From Macrolepiota albuminosa (taxonomy: Eukaryota; Basidiomycota; Agaricomycetes; Agaricales; Agaricaceae): a DNA stretch of 64,000 nucleotides. Made by a program: the position numbers and the translations under genes. Location of the stretch: the NCBI GenBank assembly GCA_027475525.1, contig JAMWFC010000038.1:186001-250000 (forward strand), written 5' to 3'. Position 1 is the stretch's first letter, and each line of letters starts with the position of its first letter. A model generated the notes under the pieces. The model ran no database searches. It saw only the letters and a list, made by a program, of their open reading frames with translations, and was not told the origin of the DNA. Below are positions 51,902 through 63,132 of this stretch, piece after piece.

Positions 51902-52055
51902 ACTCTTGGTACGGTAACACTTTAGCTACATTTGTTACTGACCAAACTTTGGGCGTCATCAAATTGGAGCCCACCGCGACTCTTGGTACGGTAACACTTT
52001 AGCTACATTTGTTACTGACCAAACTTTGGGCGTCATCAAATTGGAGCCCACCGCG
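51902..52055. repeat. 77-bp head-to-tail duplication
   Basis: Identical copies spanning the 5' LTR end and primer-binding site of element B. Confidence 0.97.
51965..51981 (+). promoter_or_regulatory. Element B primer-binding site, tRNA type
   Basis: TGGAGCCCACCGCGA begins 3 nt after the LTR. Its complement ends in CCA behind a plausible 7-nt acceptor strand and T-stem (CTCGCGGTGGGCTCCA), as a tRNA 3' end would. The tRNA identity was not determined. A duplicate copy lies at about 52042 within the 51902-52055 duplication. Confidence 0.6.
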
Positions 52056-52150
52056 AGGGATTCTAGGGCAGAATTCCGCCAGAAACCCGTCTCCAGCGTA
52101 GGCGCCGCCTGCTAGACCAGTCGGCAGAAGGCATAGCTCCTTCCCACCCA

Positions 52151-52304
52151 TCAACTCCACAACCACCTGGTGCCTTACCGGGTCTCTCTCTAGCCCAGGA
52201 ACTACAGAACGCCACTGTAGACGCTTTTCAACTCCACAACCACCTGGTGCCTTACCGGGTCTCTCTCTAGCCCAGGAACTACAGAACGCCACTGTAGACG
52301 CTTT
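52151..52304. repeat. 77-bp head-to-tail duplication
   Basis: Identical copies in the element B leader. Confidence 0.97.
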
Positions 52305-52513
52305 CCTGATCTCTTCCCGCATTCCCTCGATTATAGTGCCGACGACCCCTTAGCGTCGCCCTTTACCGTACCACAGTCAATCACTCCCATTACTCCGCTT
52401 AACGCCTCTTTCACAACTCATCTCTCTTACCCCGTCGCCAATCTCTAGAACCCTTCCCCACTACCGCTAACCGAACTCGCTAACACAGTCGCTATGGAAC
52501 AACAAGTCAGCGC

Positions 52514-53930
52514 ATGCCACCACGCAACCACTTCTCGGCACCGAAATGGGACGAGTCCAAGCCACGGGAGCTCTCCCAGTATTTTAAGGAGTTGGAGTAT
52601 TTATTCAGTTCTCGGCACCGAAATGGGACGAGTCCAAGCCACGGGAGCTCTCCCAGTATTTTAAGGAGTTGGAGTATTTATTCAGAGATTGTAACATTAC
52701 CGACCACACGCAGATGAAGGAGTACGCGGCAAGATACGTATCATATGACACGGCAGAAACGTGGACAGGTCTTACCGAGTTTGCCGCCTTTGTCCCTGCC
52801 GCACCGCCAGTTCCAGCCCAAGGCGCTTCGTATGAGGACTGGAAGACGGCAGTGATCCAGCTGTACCCTGGCGCAGAGGAGGCTACCCGATACACGGTAA
52901 ACGAGCTGCAGAAACTAGTACAGGAATCTTTCGACAACGGCACATCTTCGCTTGGCGCGTTCTCTACGTATTACCGCGAGTTCCAGAAAATCGCTAGGTG
53001 GCTTCTGCAGAACGGCAAGCTCTATATTAACGAGGAGCGTCGCCTGTTCCAGCAAGGCATCCCGACTTCGCTTTGGACTCGTATTGCTCGTCGCCTAGAG
53101 ATAGTTCATCAGGCTCATCACCCAGACGAGCCCTATAACGTTGCCGACGTCTTTGAAGCCGGTAAATGGGTTCTCAAGGGAACGGACACTGGCGTTGGAC
53201 TGCAGCGCCCTATAACGTTGCCGACGTCTTTGAAGCCGGTAAATGGGTTCTCAAGGGAACGGACACTGGCGTTGGACTGCAGCGGCTAGGACGAGCCCAC
53301 CCCCTGAGCGAACTAACGGTATCATTCCCATCCCGCCTCCTGCTGCCGACTTCGTTAAGAAAGAAGAACTCAATGCTGCTATTACCGCCGCTGTCGCTTC
53401 CGCTATGACACGCATCGAAACCATGATAACCACCAACCTCACGGCTAACCGACCCGCTAACGTACCCGCACCTGGCCCTTGCCACTTCTGTGGGGAAATT
53501 GGCCATACCATGACTAGAGGACGCTGCGCTACCCTCGAGAATTACGTTCGCCAAGGTAGAATTCGAAGGGCTATCGACGGCAAGATAGTCCTCACCACTG
53601 GCGCCACCATCCCCAACTACCCAGACAAGAAGTCCTTCCAGGAGCGGGTAGATGAATGGCATAGGCGCAACCCAGGACAAATCGTTACCGGCACGCTATC
53701 TGGCAACGCTAACCCCGACCCCGAACAGGCGACCCAACAGCAGATGATTCACGAGGTCCTACATTTCGACAGCGTTGGCGACCACCCTACTTTTTCGCGG
53801 GAAGAGCGTATCGCCAAGCTGCAGCAGGAATTAGATTCGCTTTCGACAGCGTTGGCGACCACCCTACTTTTTCGCGGGAAGAGCGTATCGCCAAGCTGCA
53901 GCAGGAATTAGATTCGCTAAAAACCAGGTC
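52514..53930 (+). CDS. gag: Element B gag (frames broken by 77-bp duplications)
   Basis: The frame from the ATG at 52514 reads MPPRNHFSAPKWDESKPREL then SQYFKELEYLF, and continues with RYVSYDTAETWTGLTEFAAF, LGAFSTYYREFQKIARWLL and WTRIARRLEI, a gag-like helical domain. A zinc-knuckle variant, CHFCGEIGHTMTRGRC (C-x2-C-x4-H-x6-C), lies near 53470-53525. An upstream ATG at 52494 opens a different frame that is not gag. Duplications at 52532, 53130 and 53764 break the frame. Confidence 0.82.
52532..52685. repeat. 77-bp head-to-tail duplication
   Basis: Identical copies at the start of element B gag. Confidence 0.97.
53130..53283. repeat. 77-bp head-to-tail duplication
   Basis: Identical copies in element B gag. 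Confidence 0.97.
53764..53917. repeat. 77-bp head-to-tail duplication
   Basis: Identical copies near the gag-pol border of element B. Confidence 0.97.
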
Positions 53931-56900
53931 TTTGATGGGGTTGAAGTTAAGCAGCCTAAACAACCTCTTAAAGGATACAAGCCGATGCCTCCCGCTAGCA
54001 AGTTACCGACACCTGCTCCTGCCGCACCTCCTGCCACTGCCCCTGCTCCTGCTTCAGAACCATCGTCGTCCGCTACCGCTCCCGAACCGCCTTTGCCGCC
54101 TCTCCATCCCTATTCAGGGATTCCCGACCTTCAGAACCATCGTCGTCCGCTACCGCTCCCGAACCGCCTTTGCCGCCTCTCCATCCCTATTCAGGGATTC
54201 CCGACGTTATCATGCTCCCGCACAACGAAACTTTGCCGCTCCCGAGAAACGTCCTGAGGGTGGCTACCGACCTACTGCGCCAATATTCGATATCGAGAAA
54301 TCCAACCACGTCTTTAACCGCATCATGAAAACCAATGTTACCTTATCAGTAGAAGAGCTTTGTAGTATTGCTCCCGACGTCCGCAACCAAGTCAAGACGG
54401 CAGTCACTCCTCGACGACCCTTGGCGACAGCCGTTGCCGAGGTTGATGAACTCGACGACGCGCTTCCTGGTTTCTCTGTTACCATCGACTCTCCCGACGC
54501 TGAAGATTCTCCAGCCGACTCCATCGCTAACGCCACCTCGGTGGACCCAGTAGAGACCTACCTTAGGTCTGTAGACCATGGAGAGGACCCCGCCATTCTT
54601 ACCGTCGCTCAAGAATCGCACGCTATCCGCTCGGTAGCGCTAACCGTAGACAACAAGCACGAAGTAGAGGCAATCGTGGATAGCGGGTCTCAGATTATTT
54701 CTATGGCAGCAGAAGTCGCTAACGATCTAGGCCTCATTTACGACCCTACCGTTATACTAAATATGCAGAGCGCTAACGGTACGGTAGACAGATCCCTAGG
54801 CCTCGCCAAGAATGTGCCGTGCACCCTTGGCGACATTACGTTTTATCTTCAGATACACATCTTACGTTCACCAGCTTACGACCTACTACTTGGCCGTGCA
54901 CCCTTGGCGACATTACGTTTTATCTTCAGATACACATCTTACGTTCACCAGCTTACGACCTACTACTTGGCAGACCTTTCGACGTCTTGGCGCGATCAGT
55001 CGTCAAGACAGTTACCGACGAGGAAACACCCTCACAATTAGCGACCCCAATTCCGGAATCCGACGAACGGTGCCAACGTTCCCTAGGGGACAACGAAAAG
55101 GCGCCCGCGCTAAGCCCCCGGAGTTTACCGACCAACACGCCAACGAGCCTCCCCACCGGTGTTTTCACAGACCATCGAGGAGGTGATTGGCGACGATCAC
55201 GGAGATGTAGCGCTAACGCTGGAATATGACCATTCAACTGGTCTTGTAAATATTATATCTACCGCTTATCTTGACGAAGAAGTTTTGCTTTCCTCTACCG
55301 TTACCGACGCTGAGCTTTCTCAGAAAAACCCAGATATTACCGACTCAGCTCTAGCGTACTTATATCTTACCGCTTCAGAATCATTTCAAAATATTGCGTC
55401 TACCGATACGTATCTCACTACCCTTCCCGGAGCCTCGTCTCCTGCCGTTCTTGGACTTGCCGCACCTCAGGCTACAGTTCCCCTTTCCACATCTGTGTAT
55501 AACCAAGCTAACGCTCCCAAAAGGAAAGGGGTTCAAGTTAAAAAGAAATATAAGCCAGTTGCGCTTAAAACAAAACCCATCGCTACGCACTCTCCCGAGA
55601 CGTTTAGGTTCAAGTTAAAAAGAAATATAAGCCAGTTGCGCTTAAACAAAACCGGTCGCTACGCACTCTCCCGAGACGTTTAGATCGAGCGCCAGATCAT
55701 TGGCGACCCTCTTGCCGACATGCCGACCTTATCACCGAATCCACCACCCTTTCAGCCCACAGGACGTTTTACCGCAGAACGCCAGCAGCAGTTCGCCAAG
55801 GAGCACGACACAGGATTTTTGACCAAAGATGAGTTGAACGTCCTTACCGATCTTGTCGCTAAGCAAGACAAAGCCTTTGCTTGGGAGGACTCCGAACGCG
55901 GCAGTCTACGTACAGATTTCTTCCCGATCTTGTCGCTAAGCAAGACAAAGCCTTTGCTTGGGAGGACTCCGAACGCGGCAGTCTACGTACAGATTTCTTC
56001 CCACCTGTCGTCATCCCGACTATCCCTCACGTGCCGTGGACTGAGCACAACCGACCGTTACCGCCTGGAATTGAAGCCGAGGTCTGCCAAATCATTAGGA
56101 CCAAGATACAGGCTGGCGTCTACGAGCCCTCCAATAGTTCTTACCGCTCCCGTTGGTTCTGCGTCCTCAAAAAGAACGGCAACCTACGCATAGTCCACAG
56201 TCTCGAGCCGCTGAATAGAGTTACTATACGACACTCTGGCGTACCGCCTTTTCCTGACCACTTTGCCGAGTCCTTTGCCGGGCGCATTTGTGGCGCCACC
56301 CTTGACCTTTACGTTGGCTACGATGAGCGCTTGATTCACCCTTCTTCCCGCGACCTCACTACGTTTCAAACTCCGTTTGGCGCACTGCGCCTAGTCACCT
56401 TGCCGATGGGCTGGACAAACTCAGTCCCTATATTCCACGACGACATCACTTTCATCCTCCAACCCGAGATACCGCATAACGTCCTTAGCTTCATCGACGA
56501 CGTTGGCGTCAAAGGCCCCAAAGACTGGCGACTCGTAAACGGCTTACCGGCAACCCATCTCGACAACTCCAACATTTGCTTAGCGCTATGGGACTTTTTC
56601 CAGCTGCTCAATCGAGTTCTCCAGCGTATGAAGTATAGCGGTGGTACGTTTAGCGGTCACAAACTTCTCCTTTGCGCGCCAAGGTTCAAAATACTTGGTC
56701 ACATCTGCACTCCCGACGGTCGTGTTCCCGACGAATCTCGCTTAGCACTCTTGGAGCGCTGGGGTCCTTGCCGCGACTTATCTGAAGTTCGCGCCTTTCT
56801 TGGCACCGTTGGCGTTCTTAGGATATTCGTTAAGAACTTTGCCCATCGCGCACATGCCCTTAACCGACTCACCCGCGCTAACGAGCCCTTCGAATTTGGG

Positions 56901-59137
56901 CCAGACCAGGTCACTGCACAACGCGACTTAGTAAAAGCCCTACAAGACGCCAAGCCCCTAGTCCCCATCGATTATACCTCTGCCGACCCTGTCATCTTGG
57001 CGGTGGATACCTCGTACATTGCCGTTGGCTACTTCTTGTGCCAATGCCTTAGCGACAATCGAAAACAGCGACGCTACAACCGCTTTGGGTCTATCACGCT
57101 TAACGACAGAGAGTCTCGCTACAGTCAGCCTAAGCTGGAGCTTTATGGACTCTTCAAAGCCTTCCGGTCGCTAAAGATGTATTTGATTGGCGTGCGCAAC
57201 CTTATTGTTGAAGTCGACGCTAGGTACATCAAAGGCATGCTGCAGAATCCCGATATCCAGCCATCCGCTAGCATGAACCGGTGGGTAGTCGCCATCCTCA
57301 TGTTCCACTTTGAGTTGGTACACGTCAAGAGCTCTTTCCACGGCCCAGATGGACTTTCTAGGCGACCACGGCAGCCTGGCGACCCGGCAGTGGACCCACA
57401 GGCTGATAGCGATTTCGAGGACTGGATCGATAGACTACATGGTTTCGTGCACCTCATACAACAACCGATTCCCCTACTACGACGGCAACAGCCTGCCAGC
57501 ATCCTTCTACATCCCATTGTCCCTTACCGCCCCGAGACCTTTAGCGCACCCCTCACATTCTACACGGCAAGCATCCTTGGACAAGACTTGCCTCCAATAA
57601 AAGTCGTACAAGAACCCCAGTCGCTAAGAGAAGACAGCAGAAACCTGACCTACGATGCCGTCCCCCGATCCGCTAAAGCAAAGGCGGAAGATAGTCGCTT
57701 GTTAGTAGTCGAGCAATGGATACAAGACCTTAAGCGACCCCCAGACCTTACCGACGAACAATACGCGACCTTTATCCGCTACGCTACCCATTTCTTCTTT
57801 ACCGACAACAGACTTTGGCGACGAAATCGAGATGGCGCTCACAAGCTGATCATCAAGCCAGAAAGTCGCTTACGAGTCCTACGCGCTATGCATGACGAGC
57901 TAGGTCATAGAGGTCTGTACGCTACTCGAGCTTCTCTGTTAGAACGCTTCTGGTGGCCACACGCTAGTGCCGACATCGCCTGGTACATTAGGACTTGCCA
58001 CCTCTGCCAAATTCAACAGACACGCCAAGTGCTCATACCGCCAACCGTTGCAACGCCAGCTCCCCTCTTCAGCAAAATCTACGTCGACACCATGCATATG
58101 CCTAAATCTGGTCGCTACAAGTACATCATTCAAGGTCGTTGTTCGCTAATCCACTGGCCTGAGTTTCGCATGCTTCAAAGAGAAAATACCGAGGCGGTCG
58201 CTAAGTGGCTATTTGAAGACGTCATCTGCCGATGGGGAGCGCTAAGAGAAATCGTCACGGATAACGGTGCGCCCATCATCAAAGCGCTAACTTACCTCGC
58301 CAAGAAATACAATATTCACCACATTCGAGTATCTGGCTATAACAAGCGCGCCAATGGCCTGGTAGAGAGACCCCACTTTGACGTTCGGCAAGCACTCTTC
58401 AAGGCAGTCGATGGCGACGAGTCTCGTTGGAGCGAAGCGACCTATTCAGTGTTCTGGTCGGAAAGAGTTACTATTCGTAAGCGCATGGGTTGCTCTCCCT
58501 ATTACGCGGCTACTGGCACCCATCCTTTACTCCCTGCCGACATCATAGAAGCAACCTACCTTCAGCCAGCTCCCAACAGCATCTTAGCGACTACCGATCT
58601 TATCGCCAGACGAGCTATTGATCTCCAGCGACCTACCTTCAGCCAGCTCCCAACAGCATCTTAGCGACTACCGATCTTATCGCCAGACGAGCTATTGATC
58701 TCCAGCAAAGAAAAGAAGATTTAGAGCGACTCCACGAGGTAGTCTTTAGCGCACGTCGCCAAGCAGCATTACGATTCGAGACTGAGCATAGCGCTACCAT
58801 CAAAGATTACGACTTCCCGAGAGGAGCGCTAGTGCTCATGCGCAACTCCAAAATCGAAACTTCATACAATAAGAAAATGCGCCCTCGCTATCTAGGACCT
58901 TTGGTAGTTATCTCTCGTAACCGTGGAGGCGCTTACGTGCTCTGTGAACTAGATGGTTCAGTGCTACATCGACCTGTTGCCGCTTTTCGCCTATTACCGT
59001 ATCTCGCCAGGGAACAAATCGACTTGCCGCTGGAAGCGCTAGATATCGACACCGCCAAGTTACGAGAACTTGAAGAAACAGAATTAGTGGACGATGATGA
59101 CTTGCCGACCCTGATTGAAGAAGAAGAAAACGATTAG
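53931..59137 (+). CDS. pol: Element B pol: protease, RT, RNase H, integrase (frames broken)
   Basis: The protease motif IVDSGSQIISMAAEVA lies near 54673-54720. RT (about 56000-56600) contains NSSYRSRWFCVLKKNG, LDLYVGYDERLI, TLPMGWTNSVPIFHDD and the active site FIDDVG at 56491-56508. RNase H includes DPVILAVDTSYIAVGYFLCQ and GPDGLSRR. Integrase has HDELGHRGLYATRAS, the CHLC finger, and D,D,E in VDTMHMP, IVTDNGAP and GLVERPHFD. The C-terminus, ending at 59137, is an acidic tail with no chromodomain. Most breaks coincide with 77-bp duplications (54052, 54816, 55530, 55847, 58554). Between about 55000 and 55160, and near 55680, the frame changes again without a duplication, so sequence error or true decay is also present. 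Confidence 0.9.
54052..54205. repeat. 77-bp head-to-tail duplication
   Basis: Identical copies before the element B protease. Confidence 0.97.
54816..54969. repeat. 77-bp head-to-tail duplication
   Basis: Identical copies at the end of the element B protease. Confidence 0.97.
55530..55682. repeat. 77/76-bp duplication, imperfect
   Basis: The start-to-start offset is 77, but the second copy is one base shorter and differs at a few positions. Confidence 0.9.
55847..56000. repeat. 77-bp head-to-tail duplication
   Basis: Identical copies just before the element B RT. Confidence 0.97.
58554..58707. repeat. 77-bp head-to-tail duplication
   Basis: Identical copies in the C-terminal part of the element B integrase. 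Confidence 0.97.
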
Positions 59138-59568
59138 AAAAGACGATATTGATAAGCTCTCTTTGTTTCTATTACTTACTTTACTTATCTCTCTTGCCGA
59201 TACTTACTGTACTATATCCAACAGACGATTCTTTACATAGTCAAGTCGCAGCGCTAGCGTGTCGCCAACGCTTAGCGCATTGCGCAACTCTCGCCAAGGG
59301 TTTTTCGCTATGATGATTTACTGAGCGTTTCCCTTTTCCTCGAAATTTGTCTAAGTCCCTCACCTACTACTCCTCTTACTAAAACCTACCTTACAAGGCT
59401 TGCCGCTTACTTTCTCTTAACTTTACTTGCTTCGCTCTTTGCGGTTGCGCTAAATCAGACTACTAGGCTTACCCGTCCACTCTGCAAGGAGGCGGCAAAA
59501 ACAGATATATATATAACGACGGCAAAGAAAAATATATACATAAGCGGCCACTCTACGCTAAGGTCCGC
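59138..59568. other. Gap between convergent element B pol and antisense gene
   Basis: About 430 bp of AT-richer sequence with no coding content, probably holding the 3' ends of both transcripts. Confidence 0.5.
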
Positions 59569-62003
59569 TCAGTCGCTCTCATCTTCCAGCGGCAAAGAGT
59601 CGTCGGAAATCGGCAAAGAGGAGTCGCGAAGCGGTAAAAGGTCGCCCGGCAAGATGTTGTTGGCGGTTTGCCAATCCATGGCGGCTTGGCAGTCGTCCTG
59701 GTAATCTTGCAGAACGCGCAGGCTGCGCCCCAAGTTGGAGTAGCGCAAGCGAAGCGCCATGAGCTGTCCCCGCACCCGTTCCCGTTCCCGTTCCATCGAC
59801 GTTGCCATCGTTGCCGCCCTCCTCGAATACCGCTCCAGCATCTCGCGAGGATTTAGCGCAATGACCGGGTAAACGAGGTCCTGCCCCAGCCACTGGAAAG
59901 CGTCGCCAGTAACCGTTGGCTGTGGCTGGGGAGTCCAAGTGGGATCGACCCTAGCGATCACGGGGCGCCTCGGCTCCAATCCGGCAACGTCCTCAGGGTC
60001 TGAGACTTCCCAGGGGGCAACGTTACCGTAGGGAGGTAGCCAGTGCCACTCTGGCTCCTCCCTGGCAACTCCTGCCGCGCCCTCGACTTCTGCCACTACC
60101 TCCCTTGCCGATGCCTCTCCCTCACCCTCTCCCGCTACCGCCTCCATGGCGGGGGCCTCTTCCTCGTCACCTACGCGCTGGGTCGCCAAAGTCTCGTCTG
60201 GCTCCCCCTCCGCGTCCTCGTCACCAGCCATAGCCATAGGGCTTCCCGCTCCCCTTGCTGCCATTGCCGAGGGTTCCACCTCCTGAGGATCTTCCCTTGG
60301 CGGCGGGTCCACTACCGCGTCGTCCTCATCGGCAGCAGGCAGAGAAACCCCCCTCAGGTGGATAGGGGAAAGTAACTTGCTAGGCCCGGCTTCAGTGTCC
60401 CTCGGCGGCAGGCGGCTGGCGGCAAGCGCTTTCTCCAACTCCTCCATCTCCACGTCTTCAGGGGCAGAGGGAGGAGACTCTACCCGCGCACGTTTGGCCT
60501 TGCCCTTCCCCTTGGCGGGCGAAGGGACTTGTCGTTTTGAAGGGACCGTAGTCCCTTGGCGCTCTCCGGCGCCACGGTTGCCGACTGTTGAAGACTCGTC
60601 CCCTTGACGCGTCGGCAGCGCCAGGGAACTCTTGCTAATTGTCGCCGCGTCGCCAGCGGCCTGCTTCTTCCTCTCCCCCTCAACGAACTCCCGCGCCCTT
60701 TTGACGAGGACGGCACGCTTGAAAGTGCGCTCCACTACCGCGTCGGGAGCTCCACCGCGTTCGCGACTCTTAGCGCCGTCCAGAGTGCAGGCCCGTTTAA
60801 GCGTACCGCACCGGTAGCAGGGCTGGCCACCAGTGGGGTACCAACACCCCTCTGGGTCGTTGTCGGCCCAGCACTTGTCGCACTACAAGAATGTTAACGA
60901 AAACGGCAAGGAAAGCCAAAGTGCTTACCGCCCCTTGGGAGTCCTTGAACTCCCGCCTTGCCGCTGGGCTTGCCGTCTTCTTGTCCTTCATCTCCGGCAA
61001 GACCACCCCCGCCTCCATTCCTCCATCCAAAACCGCCTCATCTCGTCTTGCCACCAACAAACCCTTCAGCTCTGCGTCGCTAAAGGAGGTTTGCGTTGGC
61101 GCCTGTCAACTGGTTGGTTAGCAGGGAAAGTACCTTGGCGTAACGAACTTACCGTGTAACGAGGGGCGGCAGCCTTGCGAGACTTAGAATGGGATAAACG
61201 ATAAGCGCCAGCGGTAACAACGCACAAACTTACCTTCTTCTTTAAAGTCTTGCCAGGCTTGACCGGAGAGCCCGATGTGCTTGCCGGCAGTGCTGGGCTC
61301 TGGGCACTACCGGCGCGGGAATCCTTCCCACCAGACACCTGCCTCCTTGCAATTGGCGACCTCTCACTGGCTACCAGGGTCTCGCCAACGACCTCTCGCT
61401 CCTCTAAGGCCTTGGTCCTCTCCTTGGCGTCACGGGAGGCCTCTTCCAGCACACTCTCGCGGATAGCCGCCATCTCAGCGTCCACCTGCAAATTAGCAAG
61501 AGGCGCTAACACCTCTTGTTTGCTATGGGGAGACAGATCAGACCACAGCTAAGTCAGAAATCAAAAATCAGAGATACTTACTCAGGCGCGGGAGCGCTTA
61601 CCGTCATCGGCAAGGCGCCAGAGAGGATATCCTCCAACTCGTCCTCAATGGTAGGAACAGGAGGAGGCGCCTAGGAACCTAATCAGCTAGCGACACGGCA
61701 AAGACTAAAAGCACTTACAAAGCGAGAAAAGGGCGCTAACCAGTCGGCGCCACGATTGTCCACGTACCGCGCCCGGCACCACTCCCGCACTTCGATTTCT
61801 CTGTCCCAGCCGACGCCAAGGACGCGAACTTCGTACCAGCGCTCCAACAATTTCATCACGGCAACAACCAAGTTTGGAGGCGCCTCCGCGCCCACACCCT
61901 CGATGCGCTTGATGAAATTATTGGCCTTGGCGATGTAGGAAGAGGCAGCGTCTTGAGCCTCGCGAGATGGAACTGGAGGCGGAGTTGGAATTCGGAAAGA
62001 CAT
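59569..62003 (-). CDS. Element B antisense gene, six exons, Zn2Cys6-like motif
   Basis: Exons 62003-61719, 61670-61602, 61548-61234, 61182-61153, 61102-60929 and 60882-59569 join in phase 0 throughout to exactly 728 residues. Introns are 46-53 nt with GTAAGY donors. The N-terminus reads AKANNFIKRIEGVG and VMKLLERWYEVRVLGVGWDREI. The last exon opens exactly at the first of six cysteines (60787-60882), spaced C-x2-C-x8-C-x8-C-x2-C-x6-C (CDKCWADNDPEGC ... CYRCGTLKRAC), similar to Zn2Cys6 clusters. A basic patch, acidic disordered stretches, and a C-terminal helical part (YSRRAATMATSMERERERV) follow. No host family was recognised; position and architecture parallel element A's antisense gene. Confidence 0.75.
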
Positions 62004-62160
62004 ATTTTTTTAATAGAGCGCCAGGTAAAGAGGTGGAGGAGAGACGAAGTCCAAACTCATGCGCCAGGACTATAAACCAAATCTCAAGAACGCACGGACC
62101 ATCTGTCACAAAAGCGGTAACGGTAGCCTTATTTGGTGACTGAGGACAGTCAATTTTTCA
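62004..62160. promoter_or_regulatory. Upstream region of the element B antisense gene
   Basis: About 157 bp between the antisense ATG and the polypurine tract. Any antisense promoter must lie here or in the 3' LTR read backwards. No TATA box was recognised. Confidence 0.35.
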
Positions 62161-62172
62161 GTTGGGGGGAGA
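62161..62172 (+). other. Element B polypurine tract
   Basis: GTTGGGGGGAGA immediately precedes the 3' LTR, as required for plus-strand priming. Confidence 0.8.
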
Positions 62173-63132
62173 TGATAGGACCCTATACAGGTTAGGCGCA
62201 TCAACGGCAGGCTCGGCACCGGCTCCGGAAACCTTGCCGCACTCGTCCTGAACTTAGCGCGCGCGTTCTACCTATTTTAAGCCATTTCTGACGGCCGCGC
62301 ACGGCAAGAAGCAGATCCAATCAATGATAGCGCCGACGGCAGCAGGAATGACAACTGACAGATGGCATCAGTCACTGACGACAGCGCTTAGCGAGAAGCT
62401 TGATGATCTATCAAAAACTGACGGACAGCTTGGCGTTTGACCTTGGCGTCTGACACCGCTTACCGTCTCGATTTGGCGCCCAACGTCGCTTAGGTGTTCT
62501 GACAGACAGAAAGGTGATGGATTGATGGTTTAGCACCGCGATCTGCCGCCTGGTGGCGCCAAGGGTCCTCAAAGGACGGTAGGGATCGGAAACCGTTGGA
62601 GCTACCCCTATGAAATTTTCCAGTTTACCGCACTTTGGCGATGGTTGGTCACTGGCGACGGTGAACTCCTTGTAGTATATATATTACTTACCGACTTGTA
62701 CATACAGAATCATCAGATCAGACGAATAGACCACAGTTTACTCCCCTTTCCTCAGTCTCCCTTACGCTCAAGAGCTCATTTACGCTACGGTCGGCAACGT
62801 CAAAACTCATCGGCAGTTGCAGACGTTCGCCAACACTCGACATACTCGCGCCTTGCAACTACGGCAGGCATTATCGACGCTTAGAACTTCGCTAAGCTTA
62901 TCGTGCTCTTGCCGCTCACCCTCGCCGTCTTCACTTACCGCATTTCCTTAGGCGCTTTACCTTAGCGCTTGACACTTGCCGACTTCGTTACCGACTTTTA
63001 CCCTTTTTCACAGACGCGTTCTCTGGGACCTGCCCGGGACTCCTCATATCACTTATAGCGCGCCCAACGCACACTCTTGGTACGGTAACACTTTAGCTAC
63101 ATTTGTTACTGACCAAACTTTGGGCGTCATCA
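62173..63132 (+). repeat. Element B 3' LTR
   Basis: 960 bp, TGATAGG to GTCATCA. Against the 5' LTR it shows C-to-T near 62250, one substitution in AGAAAGG versus AGAAGGG, and one extra G in CCTTAGGCGC. It contains the 77-bp segment that is duplicated in the 5' LTR only once. Confidence 0.94.

Larger units (their letters stand above)
50926..51961 (+). repeat. Element B 5' LTR
   Basis: Starts TGATAGGACC and ends GGCGTCATCA. It is 1036 bp as assembled because 51599-51752 contains a 77-bp segment twice; the 3' LTR has it once. A TATATATATTA box lies at 51429-51439. Confidence 0.92.
50926..63132 (+). mobile_element. Element B: young Ty3/Gypsy retrotransposon inserted in element A
   Basis: Two LTRs of about 960 bp (50926-51961 with an extra 77-bp copy, and 62173-63132) flank gag, protease, RT, RNase H and integrase on the plus strand and a six-exon gene on the minus strand. 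The LTRs differ by only two substitutions and one single-base indel that I could find. The target duplication is CCGG (50922-50925 and 63133-63136), or ACCGG if the last LTR base is excluded. No chromodomain is present. Confidence 0.94.

Noticed and set aside
52494..52590. Upstream ATG (MEQQVSACHH) as the gag start of element B
   Set aside because: It opens a frame that does not encode the gag-like protein; the ATG at 52514 does.
41785..58707. Tandem 77-bp repeats considered as minisatellites, a CRISPR-like array or true segmental duplications
   Set aside because: Each site is a single pair with its own unrelated sequence; only the unit length is shared, which points to assembly.
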